Source of the DNA: Acidobacteriota bacterium
GTDB lineage: Bacteria > Acidobacteriota > Blastocatellia > Pyrinomonadales > Pyrinomonadaceae
Assembly (NCBI GenBank): GCA_016716435.1
Contig: JADJWI010000003.1
Coordinates: 186,001 to 250,000 of the forward strand
Reading direction: 5' to 3'
Length of the DNA stretch: 64,000 nt
In this document: piece after piece, positions 16,826 to 26,121 of the stretch
Layout of the letters: each line of letters begins with the position of its first letter
Position numbering within the stretch: position 1 is the first letter of the stretch
Translations under genes and position numbers: made by a program
The notes under the pieces: model-generated
The model's input: only the letters and a program-made list of their open reading frames with translations
Told to the model about the DNA's origin: nothing
Databases searched by the model: none

Positions 16826-19057
16826 ATGGGAAACAACGAAGTAGAAAACCAAGGCGAAGCGTTTGAGATAAATGAATCGAGCCGCTGTCCGTTTACGGGT
16901 GGTTCTATCGGCTTTACGACCAGCACAAAGCGATCCAATAGCGACTGGTGGCCGAATGCGTTGGATCTAGGGATCCTCCGGCAGAATTCGGAACTGGCGG
17001 ATCCGATGGGCAACGACTTCAATTACGCGGAAGAGTTCAAGTCGCTTGACCTCAACGCCGTGATGGAAGACCTCAAGGCCCTGATGACGGATTCGCAGGA
17101 CTGGTGGCCGGCGGATTACGGTCACTACGGCCCGTTCATGATCCGCATGGCATGGCACGCGGCCGGTACTTACCGTGTTGCGGACGGCCGCGGCGGTGCG
17201 GGCAATGGCGAGCAGCGTTTTGCCCCGACCAATAGCTGGCCGGACAACGGCAACCTTGATAAGGCACGCCGCCTACTGTGGCCGGTCAAGCAGAAATACG
17301 GCCGCAAGCTTTCGTGGGCAGACCTCTTCGTCCTGGCCGGCAACGCCGCTCTCGAATCGATGGGCTTTAAGACGTTTGGCTTCGGTGGCGGCCGTGCAGA
17401 TGTTTGGCATCCGCAGGAAGATACTTACTGGGGCTCCGAGGGCGAATGGCTTGCCGACAAACGTTACACCGGCGACCGTGAGCTTGAGAACCCGCTCGCA
17501 GCCGTCCAGATGGGGCTGATCTACGTCAACCCCGAAGGCCCGAACGGCAACCCTGACCCGCTCGGTTCGGCCCGCGATATCCGCGAAACCTTTGGCCGGA
17601 TGGCGATGAACGACTATGAAACCGTCGCACTTACCGCCGGCGGCCACACCTTCGGTAAAGCACACGGTGCCGGCGATGCGGCCCATGTTGGCTCGGAGCC
17701 GGAAGGCGCCCCGATCGAGGCTCAAGGCTTCGGCTGGCTGAGCACCTACGCCTCCGGCAAGGGTGCCGATACGATCACGAGCGGCATCGAAGGTGCCTGG
17801 ACACCGACGCCGATCCAGTGGGACAACAGCTATTTTGAGACGCTCTTCGGCAACGAATGGGAGCTGACCAAGAGCCCGGCGGGAGCAAATCAGTGGCGTC
17901 CGGTCAATGTCGAACCGAACGTGCCCGACGCGGCCGACCCGAACAAAAAGCATCTACCGATGATGACCACCGCCGATATGGCGATGCGGATGGACCCGGC
18001 ATACGAGAAGATCTCTCGGCACTTCATGGAGAATCCGGATGAACTGGCCGACGCCTTTGCTCGTGCATGGTTCAAGCTTACGCACCGCGACATGGGCCCG
18101 AAGGCCCGGTATCTTGGTTCGATGGTTCCGGCAGAGGAGCTCATTTGGCAGGACCCGGTCCCGGCCGATTCGCGTTCGACCATTGATTCGTCGGATGTCG
18201 GCGTGCTCAAAGAAAAGATACTCAATTCCGGCTTGACCGTTTCGCAACTTGCATCGACCGCATGGGCGTCGGCCTCGACCTTCCGCGGGACGGACAATCG
18301 CGGCGGAGCCAACGGAGCCCGCATCCGCCTTGCGCCGCAGAAGAACTGGGAGGTCAACAACCCGTTCCAGCTTGGCACTGTGCTGGCGACTCTCGAGGGC
18401 ATTCAGAATGAGTTCAATGCCTCGCTCGGCGGCGGCAAACGCGTTTCACTTGCCGACGTGATCGTGCTCGGCGGATGTGCTGCGGTTGAGAAGGCGGCAA
18501 GGGATGCCGGCTACGACGTCTCCGTGCCCTTCACACCGGGCCGCGGCGATGCAACGCAGGAAATGACTGAGGTCGAATCGTTCCAATATCTCGAACCACA
18601 GTCTGACGGCTTCCGCAATTACCGCAAGAGCCATCACAAGACGCCGGCCGAAGAAATGCTGATCGATAAGGCCGCACTTATGGGGCTGACCGCTCCGGAG
18701 ATGACGGCACTCGTTGGCGGCATGCGTGTCCTTGATACGAACTGGGACGGCTCAAAGCACGGCGTTTTGACCGACCGCCCGGGCACGCTGACCAACGACT
18801 TCTTTACCAACCTGCTCGATATGAGCACGAAATGGGAGTCGGCAAACGGCGACGGCCAGGTCTTCAACGGCGTCAACCGCACGACCGGCGAACAGAAGTG
18901 GACAGGCACGCGGGTCGATCTAATCTTCGGCTCGAACTCGGAACTCCGCTCGCTCGCTGAGGTTTATGCCTGCGACGACGGCAAGGAAAAGTTCGTCCGC
19001 GACTTCATCGCAGCATGGGATAAGGTGATGAACCTTGACCGGTTCGATCTTGCCTAG
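16826..19057 (+). CDS. katG: Catalase-peroxidase KatG
   Basis: A 743-residue bifunctional haem enzyme that disproportionates hydrogen peroxide and has peroxidase activity. The distal Arg/Trp/His are in 'MIRMAWHAAGTYR'; the Tyr of the Met-Tyr-Trp adduct is in 'QMGLIYVNPEGPNG'; the proximal His is in 'LTAGGHTFGKAHGAG'. The C-terminal duplicated, haem-less domain is complete. The ATG at 16826 (MGNNEVENQ) has a proper ribosome-binding site and matches the usual KatG N-terminus; the in-frame ATG at 16754 would lie upstream of the predicted promoter. The PerR-like gene upstream is its likely regulator. Confidence 0.97.
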   Translation: MGNNEVENQGEAFEINESSRCPFTGGSIGFTTSTKRSNSDWWPNALDLGILRQNSELADPMGNDFNYAEEFKSLDLNAVMEDLKALMTDSQDWWPADYGHYGPFMIRMAWHAAGTYRVADGRGGAGNGEQRFAPTNSWPDNGNLDKARRLLWPVKQKYGRKLSWADLFVLAGNAALESMGFKTFGFGGGRADVWHPQEDTYWGSEGEWLADKRYTGDRELENPLAAVQMGLIYVNPEGPNGNPDPLGSARDIRETFGRMAMNDYETVALTAGGHTFGKAHGAGDAAHVGSEPEGAPIEAQGFGWLSTYASGKGADTITSGIEGAWTPTPIQWDNSYFETLFGNEWELTKSPAGANQWRPVNVEPNVPDAADPNKKHLPMMTTADMAMRMDPAYEKISRHFMENPDELADAFARAWFKLTHRDMGPKARYLGSMVPAEELIWQDPVPADSRSTIDSSDVGVLKEKILNSGLTVSQLASTAWASASTFRGTDNRGGANGARIRLAPQKNWEVNNPFQLGTVLATLEGIQNEFNASLGGGKRVSLADVIVLGGCAAVEKAARDAGYDVSVPFTPGRGDATQEMTEVESFQYLEPQSDGFRNYRKSHHKTPAEEMLIDKAALMGLTAPEMTALVGGMRVLDTNWDGSKHGVLTDRPGTLTNDFFTNLLDMSTKWESANGDGQVFNGVNRTTGEQKWTGTRVDLIFGSNSELRSLAEVYACDDGKEKFVRDFIAAWDKVMNLDRFDLA

Positions 19058-19357
19058 TTTCTCTTGCCTGTTTTCTATTACAAGAAGCATCATTGGTGAT
19101 AATCGCGTAGATGAAGGGGCGGGCCGGAAAAACGGTTCGCCCTTTTGCGCGATTTACAAAGTTGGTTTACAGATAGGACACGGTCTTATTTGGATGGCTT
19201 AAGCTATGTTCAAACTCGTTGTTTTTTTGGCCTTGATTTTGATAAACTCCCTGTTGATGGGCATCGCCGTTCCCTGAGCCGTTGTTTATTCCCCAGCACT
19301 TGCATTTGATTAGATGCAGGGTTAAGAGTCCCGGACAATCCTAGGAGAGGGAATTTT
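19058..19357. other. Intergenic region after katG
   Basis: 300 bp containing the katG terminator near 19116-19146 and the ribosome-binding site (AGGAGAGGG) of the following gene. The remainder is AT-rich and I see no gene; composition changes here from the GC-rich katG to a lower-GC accessory stretch. Confidence 0.5.
19116..19146 (+). terminator. Rho-independent terminator of katG
   Basis: GGGCGGGCCG-GAAAAA-CGGTTCGCCC followed by TTTT; the stem is strong with a small internal mismatch. It lies about 60 bp after the katG stop. Confidence 0.75.
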
Positions 19358-20131
19358 ATGGAGGCTGTGAGATATCTATCGTTCTCGTTGCCGGTTTTGC
19401 TGTCCTTAAGTCTTACGCTGAAAACTCAGAAGTATGCGTCCGCGCACGAGGGTTTTGAGGGCCTCTCGCTTCAAATTTCTTCATCCAAGCAGAGTTTTGT
19501 CCAACTTGAGCCGATCCCGATAATCTTCAAACTTCGTAATAACACCAATCGCGAAATAGTGGGTCATGCGAATTTTCGATTCTCGTGCAATACCGTTGAA
19601 ATTTACGTGCGCGACGCACAGCGAGCCGAGCGGAAGATCAAACAATTGTCCACGTATCGTTCACGATGCGTAGGAACTGAAAGTCCGATTCCAGATGGAG
19701 CACATATTGATGGTTTCGATGTTTTGAAGTTAGATCTGCTTCGGTATTTTGATCTGCCCGGGCATTACCAGATCAGGGCAGTGTTAAAAAGCACGACTAG
19801 TGATGCGAATGCACGATCTGGTTGGTACGATGTCACTATCGCCGCGCCACTTGCTAACGATCTTGATGCGCTTACTTTCTTGCAAGAAGAAACAGATACT
19901 GGAAGGGTTTTCTCCGAAATTGATAGCAAAGAGAGGGAAATGATCTTTGAGGATTTTTTGGCGAAGTATCCTGACAGTCCATATTCACCCTATATCCGAT
20001 TGAACTTAGCGGAACGCCACACATTCTCGGGAAACAGACAGAATGCCTTAGTGGCTTTAGAGCAACTTGAGTCGGTCCAGAACTTCATATATGCACCAAG
20101 AGTAAAGGAACTTTTACGATCTCTTAGATGA
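19358..20131 (+). CDS. Exported protein of unknown function, paralogue A
   Basis: A 257-residue protein with an N-terminal signal-like segment (about 1-28), a predicted Ig-like beta domain (about 35-165; 'IPIIFKLRNNTNREIVGHANFRFS' type alternation) and a helical C-terminal part ('YPDSPYSPYIRLNLAERHTFSG') reminiscent of a single TPR-like hairpin. The 255-residue protein 270 bp downstream is clearly homologous along nearly its whole length. Both are lower in GC than the flanking core genes, suggesting acquisition followed by tandem duplication. I recognise no named family. Confidence 0.75.
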   Translation: MEAVRYLSFSLPVLLSLSLTLKTQKYASAHEGFEGLSLQISSSKQSFVQLEPIPIIFKLRNNTNREIVGHANFRFSCNTVEIYVRDAQRAERKIKQLSTYRSRCVGTESPIPDGAHIDGFDVLKLDLLRYFDLPGHYQIRAVLKSTTSDANARSGWYDVTIAAPLANDLDALTFLQEETDTGRVFSEIDSKEREMIFEDFLAKYPDSPYSPYIRLNLAERHTFSGNRQNALVALEQLESVQNFIYAPRVKELLRSLR

Positions 20132-20403
20132 TATTATTCTGACTGACGGTCCGTCATCGGGAACTTGTTGCTCACTTTAAACGTCCGTGCGGGTTCGACG
20201 ATTCGAGGCCAATATTGTTAACAAAGCTAAGGTTTGTGTCAGGAGTTTGCAGTATCAGTATTTCGACGGGGACACATCTCACCATTGTCGAGTTTTTATA
20301 AAATCCTGTTCGGAAATCTAGATCGGGAGTCGGTTTTTACCAGATAGAGCCTATATAAAGCCTAGTTTCAATATGAAAACTCGGGCTAACAATAATCAAT
20401 GGA

Positions 20404-21171
20404 ATGACGAAGACATGGGCACCCACAATCGTAATTGCTTCCGTTTTATTGACTAGCTTTGTTGTCTTGTCTGGTCAGCAAACATCGGGTCAGGATCTAG
20501 AATTTTCGTCGCTCTCACTGAGCGTTTCTACGACAAGAAGCTCGTTCCTGCTCAATGAACCAATACCGATTACTTTAGAGCTGAGCAACCGTACAGGAAA
20601 TCCGATCCGCGGACACGGGACCCTGCGCTTCTCGTCTAACTTTGTTCAAATATATATTCGGACGCCTGATGGGGCAGAACGTGAAGTCAAGCCCTTATCA
20701 CCAAACCGTATATTCTCAGTTGGGAAAGACAGTCTTATACCCCCTGGAACGCAGGTAAAGCATACCGAATTGTTGGGATTGGATCTGAACACGCATTTTC
20801 CGCTTGCCGGGAACTATCAGATCAAGGCCGTGCTGAAAAGTCGAGACGGTCGGCAGTTTATCTCAACGGATTGGACTTCTTTTGAAATTGCTAATCCAGA
20901 GGGTGAAAACTTAAGGGCACTTGAATATCTAAAAGAAAAGACCGATATTGCAAGAGTATTTTCCTCCCCCAAAACCGATGTTGATCATGTCGTTTATGAA
21001 GATTTCGTAAAGAGTTTCCCAAATACTCAATACACACCATACATCTGTCGAAACTTGGCGGAGCATTACAGATTTAAGGGATCAGGTGAAAAAGTGTCGC
21101 TATACTCCTCTTGCGTTAGTTCGTTCATTTGGTTTCCTGAACTAGGTTCAACTACAACCCTCCACAACTGA
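20404..21171 (+). CDS. Exported protein of unknown function, paralogue B
   Basis: A 255-residue homologue of the preceding gene: signal segment (about 1-28), Ig-like domain with 'LNEPIPITLELSNRTGNPIR', and a helical end containing 'FPNTQYTPYICRNLAEHY'. The last about 30 residues diverge from paralogue A and end without the 'VKELLRSLR' helix, so the C-terminus may have been altered by a small frameshift or substitution. The start ATG at 20404 has only a weak ribosome-binding site; nothing better is nearby. Confidence 0.72.
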   Translation: MTKTWAPTIVIASVLLTSFVVLSGQQTSGQDLEFSSLSLSVSTTRSSFLLNEPIPITLELSNRTGNPIRGHGTLRFSSNFVQIYIRTPDGAEREVKPLSPNRIFSVGKDSLIPPGTQVKHTELLGLDLNTHFPLAGNYQIKAVLKSRDGRQFISTDWTSFEIANPEGENLRALEYLKEKTDIARVFSSPKTDVDHVVYEDFVKSFPNTQYTPYICRNLAEHYRFKGSGEKVSLYSSCVSSFIWFPELGSTTTLHN

Positions 21172-21253
21172 CCACGGCAACACTCCCTCGTCGAAGGCCG
21201 CTTGCAGACAAGGCAAGGCGGCTCTCGAACGGCTGCCATTTCTTTTTTTTAGC

Positions 21254-21742
21254 TTAGCCCCAGCGGAAGACGCGCTTCATTGCGGGCAGCATCCTGTGGT
21301 CGGCGACGACACTGCGGAAAAACTCTTCGTGCTCGACCTCGACCCGGGCCATGTCGATAAGGTCGGCCACGCAATCGTCCATCCCCAGTTCCCGTGCGAA
21401 CGCTGCGGCGTCCTCGTATTCGATCGAGTTCTTGCTTTCGAGCCGGCCGGCGAAATACATCGGCATGAACCAGCCCGATATGTGGCAGGTCACCCCGAGC
21501 GTGCGGCCGATCATCCAAAAGACCTTTTCGCGCACCGGTTTGGGCTTTGCTCCGAGCTTCTCAAGCCACTCGCCTACGCGGCGGCGATGGTCCCATTCCT
21601 CTTCCTCGATCCGCTTGATCTTTTCCCTTTCCGGGCTGTCCTTGAGCGACTTCCAATGCCCGCGATATGCATACGCGGCCGCCACCTCGCCCGAATAGGC
21701 GTTCTGCAAAATGCGGATGAGGCGTGCTTTTGAATCGCTCAT
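21254..21742 (-). CDS. Ferritin-like di-iron protein (COQ7/rubrerythrin-type fold)
   Basis: A 162-residue, mostly helical protein. It carries the pattern 'AYSGEVAAAYAYRGHW' then 'EEEEWDHRRRVGEWL' and, near the C-terminus, 'ARVEVEHEEFF': Glu/ExxH pairs spaced like di-iron carboxylate ligands in ferritin-like and demethoxyubiquinone hydroxylase-like proteins. The midsection has a hydrophobic stretch (about 78-100). The substrate is unknown; a hydroxylase or oxidative-stress role is possible. It is convergent with paralogue B. Confidence 0.7.
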   Translation of the reverse strand: MSDSKARLIRILQNAYSGEVAAAYAYRGHWKSLKDSPEREKIKRIEEEEWDHRRRVGEWLEKLGAKPKPVREKVFWMIGRTLGVTCHISGWFMPMYFAGRLESKNSIEYEDAAAFARELGMDDCVADLIDMARVEVEHEEFFRSVVADHRMLPAMKRVFRWG

Positions 21743-21882
21743 TCAGCTACTTCTTTGAGACTGGAAGTTCGTTCGCCATGGGAAAAAGTGTACGAGCACC
21801 ATACTTGCGTTCAAGTATACGCCATTGCCATTTAATGACTAAAAACTTGATTTGCTGAAATCTCTTGCGGGAAACGCGAGCG

Positions 21883-21908
21883 CAAAAGAGCGGCCCGGGA
21901 AGGCCGCC
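21883..21908 (-). terminator. Terminator for the 21934-22398 gene
   Basis: On the minus strand GGCGGCC-TTCCCG-GGCCGCT is followed by CTTTT, about 25 bp after the stop of the upstream minus-strand gene. Confidence 0.65.
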
Positions 21909-21933
21909 ATTTCTTTATAATATTGCTGCCCGA

Positions 21934-22398
21934 TCATTCGAAGCTGAGAGCTTCGGTCTTTACCACCTTCCATCGCGGGGCCGACGTCGCGGCAAACTGC
22001 GTGCTCTCTTTTCGCGTCGGTTTTATGTTGTTCGGCGATCCGCAATCGGGACGTGGCGGCGGGACGTTGTAGCCGATAACGACGGTATCGAATTTGGCCT
22101 GCTCGGCGGTTCGTATAGGGGTTCGTTCAGCCACCGAACGCCGCGCCTTTCTTGAGTTATTGAAGGTGGCTCGCTCACTCGGCCTGACGCTTACTCGCTC
22201 GGGCTCTGTGGCGCTTTCCGGCGGATTTCCATCTTCGAGCCTCGTTTCTTCTTGTTGAACCGCCGCGGGGAGTGCGTTAGACAGAGCAGGGCGCAACTGT
22301 GCCACCTGCTTTTCGGCAGGCTGCTGCATTTGCAGATACAACATCAAAGCAAACTGCAGAACTCCAATTGTGACGATACCCAAAATCAGCTTGTACAT
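21934..22398 (-). CDS. Membrane-anchored protein of unknown function
   Basis: A 154-residue protein with a single N-terminal membrane anchor (residues about 3-22), then a Gln/Glu/Arg-rich, probably disordered region and no recognisable domain. The C-terminal part contains 'DTVVIGYNVPPPRPDCG'. No homologue comes to mind. It has its own terminator and appears monocistronic. Confidence 0.6.
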   Translation of the reverse strand: MYKLILGIVTIGVLQFALMLYLQMQQPAEKQVAQLRPALSNALPAAVQQEETRLEDGNPPESATEPERVSVRPSERATFNNSRKARRSVAERTPIRTAEQAKFDTVVIGYNVPPPRPDCGSPNNIKPTRKESTQFAATSAPRWKVVKTEALSFE

Positions 22399-22491
22399 CT
22401 TATTACCCCGTGCCGTCTTAAAGTATGTTCAACACTGTTAGTATAACAAACCGGGGGAAAGGTTGCACAATAAAACTGCGAAAAAGTTCGC

Positions 22492-23067
22492 CTAAACCCG
22501 CAGCGAACCGCGCCAGCCGCGGGCGGCGTAGTAGGATTCGGCGCCGTTGTGGTATGTCCAGATCGTTTCGTAGCGTCGGTCGCAAAACATAGCCCCACCG
22601 AGTTTGCGGACATCTTCAGACGTCAAGATCCAGCTTGAGGTCTTCAGGTCAAACTCGCCGAGCTTCTGCAGTTCTTTATATTCGGCTTCGGTCAGGACCT
22701 TGATGCCCATCTCGGCAGCCATGCCGATCGCACTGTGCTTTGGCTTGTGCTCTTTCCGCGAATCGAGCGCCGCCTGGTCATAGCAGACGCTCCGCCGCCC
22801 CTTCGGGCTCTCCGCCGAGCAATCAAAGAAAATGAACTCGCCGGTCTTCTTATCGCGGCCGACCACATCCGGTTCGCCGCCCGTCCGCTCCATCTCACCG
22901 AGCGACCAAAGCTTCCCCGCATCCGCCGCAAGCCGCTTCTCCACCTCGCCCCACTCGATCCCCTCATGGCGATGCATATTCGCCTCAAACCGTTTCTTGA
23001 GTTCGCTTAGCAACTCCTTTTGATCTGCTTGCGTCAATTTTTTCTGCGCACTCATGGTAGTTTTCAT
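22492..23067 (-). CDS. DUF4256 family protein
   Basis: A 191-residue soluble protein with the strongly conserved DUF4256 blocks 'RFEANMHRHEGIEW', 'GGEPDVVGRDKKTGEFIFFD' and 'TYHNGAESYYAARGWRG'. Function is unknown. An internal start at 23055 (MSAQKK) is an alternative. It is followed on the same strand, after the 23076-23384 gene, in a loose cluster. Confidence 0.85.
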   Translation of the reverse strand: MKTTMSAQKKLTQADQKELLSELKKRFEANMHRHEGIEWGEVEKRLAADAGKLWSLGEMERTGGEPDVVGRDKKTGEFIFFDCSAESPKGRRSVCYDQAALDSRKEHKPKHSAIGMAAEMGIKVLTEAEYKELQKLGEFDLKTSSWILTSEDVRKLGGAMFCDRRYETIWTYHNGAESYYAARGWRGSLRV

Positions 23068-23075
23068 CCTCGATA

Positions 23076-23384
23076 CTATTCGAGGTATGCGTCGTTCTCT
23101 AAGTAGTAGATCACACGTTCGACCACTTCATCGGTGGTCGTATTATCGCCTCGGGCTTCTAGGTCTTCGAGTAACTCATTAAGTAAGAAAATTTCAATGC
23201 AGTAACTAAATCCGGGGCAGTTTCGGCTAGCGAACTCATCGGGCTTCATTGCCTCCTCGTCTTCAGTCAACGCAAATAGGACGGCTTCGGAGGTTGGCAG
23301 GAATTGGCCATCAACCCGTTTGGCATATATGACCAGATCTTCGTTCAGCGACGAGCTACCGATAATCACGTCCGTCAAGTTCAT
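23076..23384 (-). CDS. Small acidic protein, unknown function
   Basis: A 102-residue acidic protein starting MNLTDVIIGS at 23384. The open frame extends further upstream (to 23747) but that part overlaps the TonB-like gene in another frame, so the internal ATG is chosen. Sequence such as 'ELLEDLEARGDNTTTDEVVE' suggests a helical, soluble protein; size and style resemble small immunity-like proteins, but this is only an impression. Confidence 0.55.
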   Translation of the reverse strand: MNLTDVIIGSSSLNEDLVIYAKRVDGQFLPTSEAVLFALTEDEEAMKPDEFASRNCPGFSYCIEIFLLNELLEDLEARGDNTTTDEVVERVIYYLENDAYLE

Positions 23385-23443
23385 CTTGTGACCAAACCAG
23401 ACGAAGAAGTACAATGCGATCGTATTGGGGGCCGATCGCACCT

Positions 23444-24301
23444 CTAAGGCCGGAAATCGAAAGAGACCCAACCGGAGACTTTGGTGGGGACGCCCGAAAG
23501 AATTGTCGGCCCAAACTCCAGTCTCATGGCGGCTTCGATAGCGGCCTGGTGGAGTTCGGCCGGGCCGCGAATGATCTCGGCTGATATTACGGTGCCGTCT
23601 CCGCCAACAAGTATGCGGACATCGACCCGACCCGCTTGGCTTTTTGCGACACCCGACGGATACGGTGGATTCTTGAAGTTCCTTGCCCGTTTGTTCATCC
23701 AGCCCGCGGAGACAATGCGTTCCTTTGGCGGCGGGTTCGGGTCGCATGTGTCGATGCTTCCGCCGATGTTCTCGTAAACGCAGCGGCTAAAATCGGTTTG
23801 CCCGGAGACGTAAGGCCACAGCCCATTGCGGTCTTTTGCCAAGATCGCCTCAGCTTTGTCGCGATACATGATGGCATCCGTCTGTTTCTCTTCAAGCCTG
23901 GCCGAGATGGCAAGATGGCGATTGATCGAAACCGCACGACCGCGGCTGCGATTGTCGGTTCGCCCCTCTAACAACTTTAGATTTCTTGTCCTGATTTGAA
24001 ATGCGAGGTCAGACAACGCAGGGCTGCCGTGAAGGTACGATTTGCTCGTAAGAAAAGCGGCGATCCAGAAGTGTTTATCGGCGTCGTCACCCAAATATTT
24101 CCAAAGCTCGCTCTCGAAATCCGTCCCGAGACGCATGCGTTCATCTTGGAAAACCTTCGATAGCTTGCCCTTATCGCCGGCAAATCCGCCTTTTTCCTCA
24201 CGGACGGCCCTCTCGAAACTCTCGAACGGAACTTCTTGAGCAGCACAGACGCCCGAAAATATGAACAAGCACGCAAGCAGAATGAATAGATCTCTGATCA
24301 T
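23444..24301 (-). CDS. Secreted protein with C-terminal TonB-like domain
   Basis: A 285-residue protein with a signal peptide (1-21, ending VCA-A), a helical middle, and a C-terminal TonB_C-like domain (about 200-285: 'VDVRILVGGDGTVISAEIIR' and 'AAIEAAMRLEFGPTI'). Unlike true TonB it has no membrane anchor plus proline-rich spacer, so it probably acts in the periplasm. Such secreted TonB_C proteins are numerous in Acidobacteriota and are of unknown function. Confidence 0.75.
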   Translation of the reverse strand: MIRDLFILLACLFIFSGVCAAQEVPFESFERAVREEKGGFAGDKGKLSKVFQDERMRLGTDFESELWKYLGDDADKHFWIAAFLTSKSYLHGSPALSDLAFQIRTRNLKLLEGRTDNRSRGRAVSINRHLAISARLEEKQTDAIMYRDKAEAILAKDRNGLWPYVSGQTDFSRCVYENIGGSIDTCDPNPPPKERIVSAGWMNKRARNFKNPPYPSGVAKSQAGRVDVRILVGGDGTVISAEIIRGPAELHQAAIEAAMRLEFGPTILSGVPTKVSGWVSFDFRP

Positions 24302-24305
24302 CGCC

Positions 24306-24515
24306 TCAATGTACCTTAAGTTTTTCTTGAAGAAGTTCGACAGCCTGTTCCCGCGTCACCGTTGGGAAATCAACAAGAAACTCCTCGAGCGAGTGGCCCG
24401 CAGCGAGGTAGTCGAGAAGGCTCTGTGCGGGGACACGTGTTCCTGTGAAGACCGCCGCCCCACTCATCACATCGGGCGAAACCGATACAACACTAGTTTC
24501 AATGGTTGTGATCAT
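24306..24515 (-). CDS. DUF433 domain protein (antitoxin-like)
   Basis: A 69-residue protein from ATG 24515 (MITTIETSV), containing the DUF433 pattern 'VMSGAAVFTGTRVPAQSLLD' and 'FPTVTREQAVELL'. DUF433 proteins are small winged-helix antitoxins that normally precede a PIN-like DUF5615 toxin. Here the downstream gene is the TonB-like protein, so the usual toxin partner is missing (orphan). The longer frame to 24554 adds a poorly conserved leader. Confidence 0.75.
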   Translation of the reverse strand: MITTIETSVVSVSPDVMSGAAVFTGTRVPAQSLLDYLAAGHSLEEFLVDFPTVTREQAVELLQEKLKVH

Positions 24516-24711
24516 CCGCTCATTATAACGTATATACTTGGGGTTTTTATACATTCAAGTGATCCGGAGTTTAGGAGCATTCGCCCGGGCGGGTGGATTT
24601 GTTAGACTGGGAGAAACGGTTTCTGCGGCGTCGGCGCATCTGCCTGGGCGGGCGGGTGCGAAATTTATATAGACGAGCGGCCGCGGCCGATATCAAGGAG
24701 GAAATAATTCT

Positions 24712-26025
24712 ATGAAGAGAACGCAATTTGTGATCGCATTGGCGGCTTCGGCGATTTTGGCTGGCACGGCGTGTGGGCAGCGGCCGAGCACCGAGCAGGC
24801 ACCGGCGGCGGACCAGAAAACGGCGGCGGGACAATGCACGCCGCTTGAGACAAGGCCACCAAATGCTTCCGAGCAGAAGCCGGCATTTGCGGCGCAAACG
24901 CGTGTCTGTGGCGTGAAGACCGCAGCAGCCATTGAGGTGACGGTGCTGGCCAAAGGACTCGAGAACCCTTGGGCCGTTGAGCCGCTTCCCGATGGCAGCT
25001 TTCTGGTGACGGAAAAGCCGGGCCGGATGCGCATCGTTTCGGCCGATGGCAAGGTCGGCGACCCGATAGAGGGCCTGACGTCGGTAGCCCAAGGCGGAGT
25101 TTCAGCCGAAAGCGGACAGGGCGGATTGCCGCCGATAAGCGCCTCGCGACAGGGCGGCTTGCTCGACGTCGCGCTCAGCCCGACATTTGCGAAAGACCGC
25201 ACCATCTTCTGGAGCTTTTCCGAACAGCGTGAGGGCGGCAGCGGCACATCGGTCGCCCGCGGCGTCTTGAGCCCGGACGGACGAAAACTCTCGGAGGTCC
25301 GCGTGATCTTCCGCGCGATGCCGACCTATAACAATGGCCTTCACTTCGGTTCGCGGCTCGCATTCGCCCCGGACGGCAAGCTCTTCATCACGCTCGGCGA
25401 TCGCTTTGACCTGAGAACCATGCGGCCGCTTGCACAATCGCTTGAGGCCCACAACGGCAAGGTCGTCCGCATCAATCCGGACGGCACGGTGCCTACGGAC
25501 AATCCTTTTGCCGGCAAGGAAGGCGCGTTAGGCGACATCTGGACCATCGGCCATCGCAATATCCAGTCGGCAGTTTTTGATGACCAGGGCAGGCTCTGGA
25601 CGGTCGAGCACGGCGCCCGCGGCGGCGATGAGCTGAACATGCCTGAAAAGGGCAAGAACTACGGCTGGCCGGTCGCGACCTTTGGCCAGGAATATACCGG
25701 CCAGGCGATCTCAGGCGGCACGACCGCAAAAGACGGCACCGAGCAGCCGGTCTATTATTGGGACCCGGTGATCGCACCTTCGGGAATGGAGTTTTACACC
25801 GGAGCGGCCTTTCCGGAATGGAAGGGTAACCTCTTCGTCGGCGGGCTCGCCTCGCAGCGGCTCGTGCGCCTGGTGATGAAAGACGGCCGCGTCGCCGGCG
25901 AGGAGCATCTGCTGACCGACCGCGGCAGCCGCATCCGAGACGTCCGCCAAGGCCCGGATGGCTTTCTCTACGTCGTTACAGACGAATCGAAAGGCGAACT
26001 CTGGCGCATCGCCCCGAAGAAGTAG
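24712..26025 (+). CDS. PQQ-dependent aldose/sorbosone dehydrogenase-like lipoprotein
   Basis: A 437-residue exported beta-propeller enzyme of the soluble glucose dehydrogenase/YliI family. An N-terminal signal ends 'ILAGTAC', suggesting lipid anchoring; a Cys-containing linker follows, then the propeller (about 80-435). Motifs include 'LENPWAVEPLPDGSFLVTEK', 'LHFGSRLAFAPDGKLFITLG', 'GHRNIQS', 'EHGARGGDELN' and 'YGWPVATFG'. These are the PQQ- and calcium-site blocks of YliI/sorbosone dehydrogenases. It oxidises sugars in the periplasm. Ribosome-binding site AAGGAGG; monocistronic with a downstream terminator. Confidence 0.9.
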   Translation: MKRTQFVIALAASAILAGTACGQRPSTEQAPAADQKTAAGQCTPLETRPPNASEQKPAFAAQTRVCGVKTAAAIEVTVLAKGLENPWAVEPLPDGSFLVTEKPGRMRIVSADGKVGDPIEGLTSVAQGGVSAESGQGGLPPISASRQGGLLDVALSPTFAKDRTIFWSFSEQREGGSGTSVARGVLSPDGRKLSEVRVIFRAMPTYNNGLHFGSRLAFAPDGKLFITLGDRFDLRTMRPLAQSLEAHNGKVVRINPDGTVPTDNPFAGKEGALGDIWTIGHRNIQSAVFDDQGRLWTVEHGARGGDELNMPEKGKNYGWPVATFGQEYTGQAISGGTTAKDGTEQPVYYWDPVIAPSGMEFYTGAAFPEWKGNLFVGGLASQRLVRLVMKDGRVAGEEHLLTDRGSRIRDVRQGPDGFLYVVTDESKGELWRIAPKK

Positions 26026-26055
26026 CTGACCGAAACGCGACTTTGTTAACCAACA

Positions 26056-26089
26056 AAAGACCTCGGCCCTATGCGGCTGAGGTCTTTTT
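26056..26089 (+). terminator. Rho-independent terminator of the PQQ dehydrogenase gene
   Basis: AAAGACCTCGGCC pairs with GGCTGAGGTCTTT around the loop CTATGC, followed by TTTTTC. It is about 30 bp after the stop codon. Confidence 0.9.
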
Positions 26090-26121
26090 CGTTGAGGCAA
26101 TTTCGGCCGGTTGTTGTCTTC

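Noticed and set aside
21172..21253. Hairpin between paralogue B and the ferritin-like gene as a terminator
   Set aside because: Stem has a bulge and the T-run is distant from it; too weak to call.
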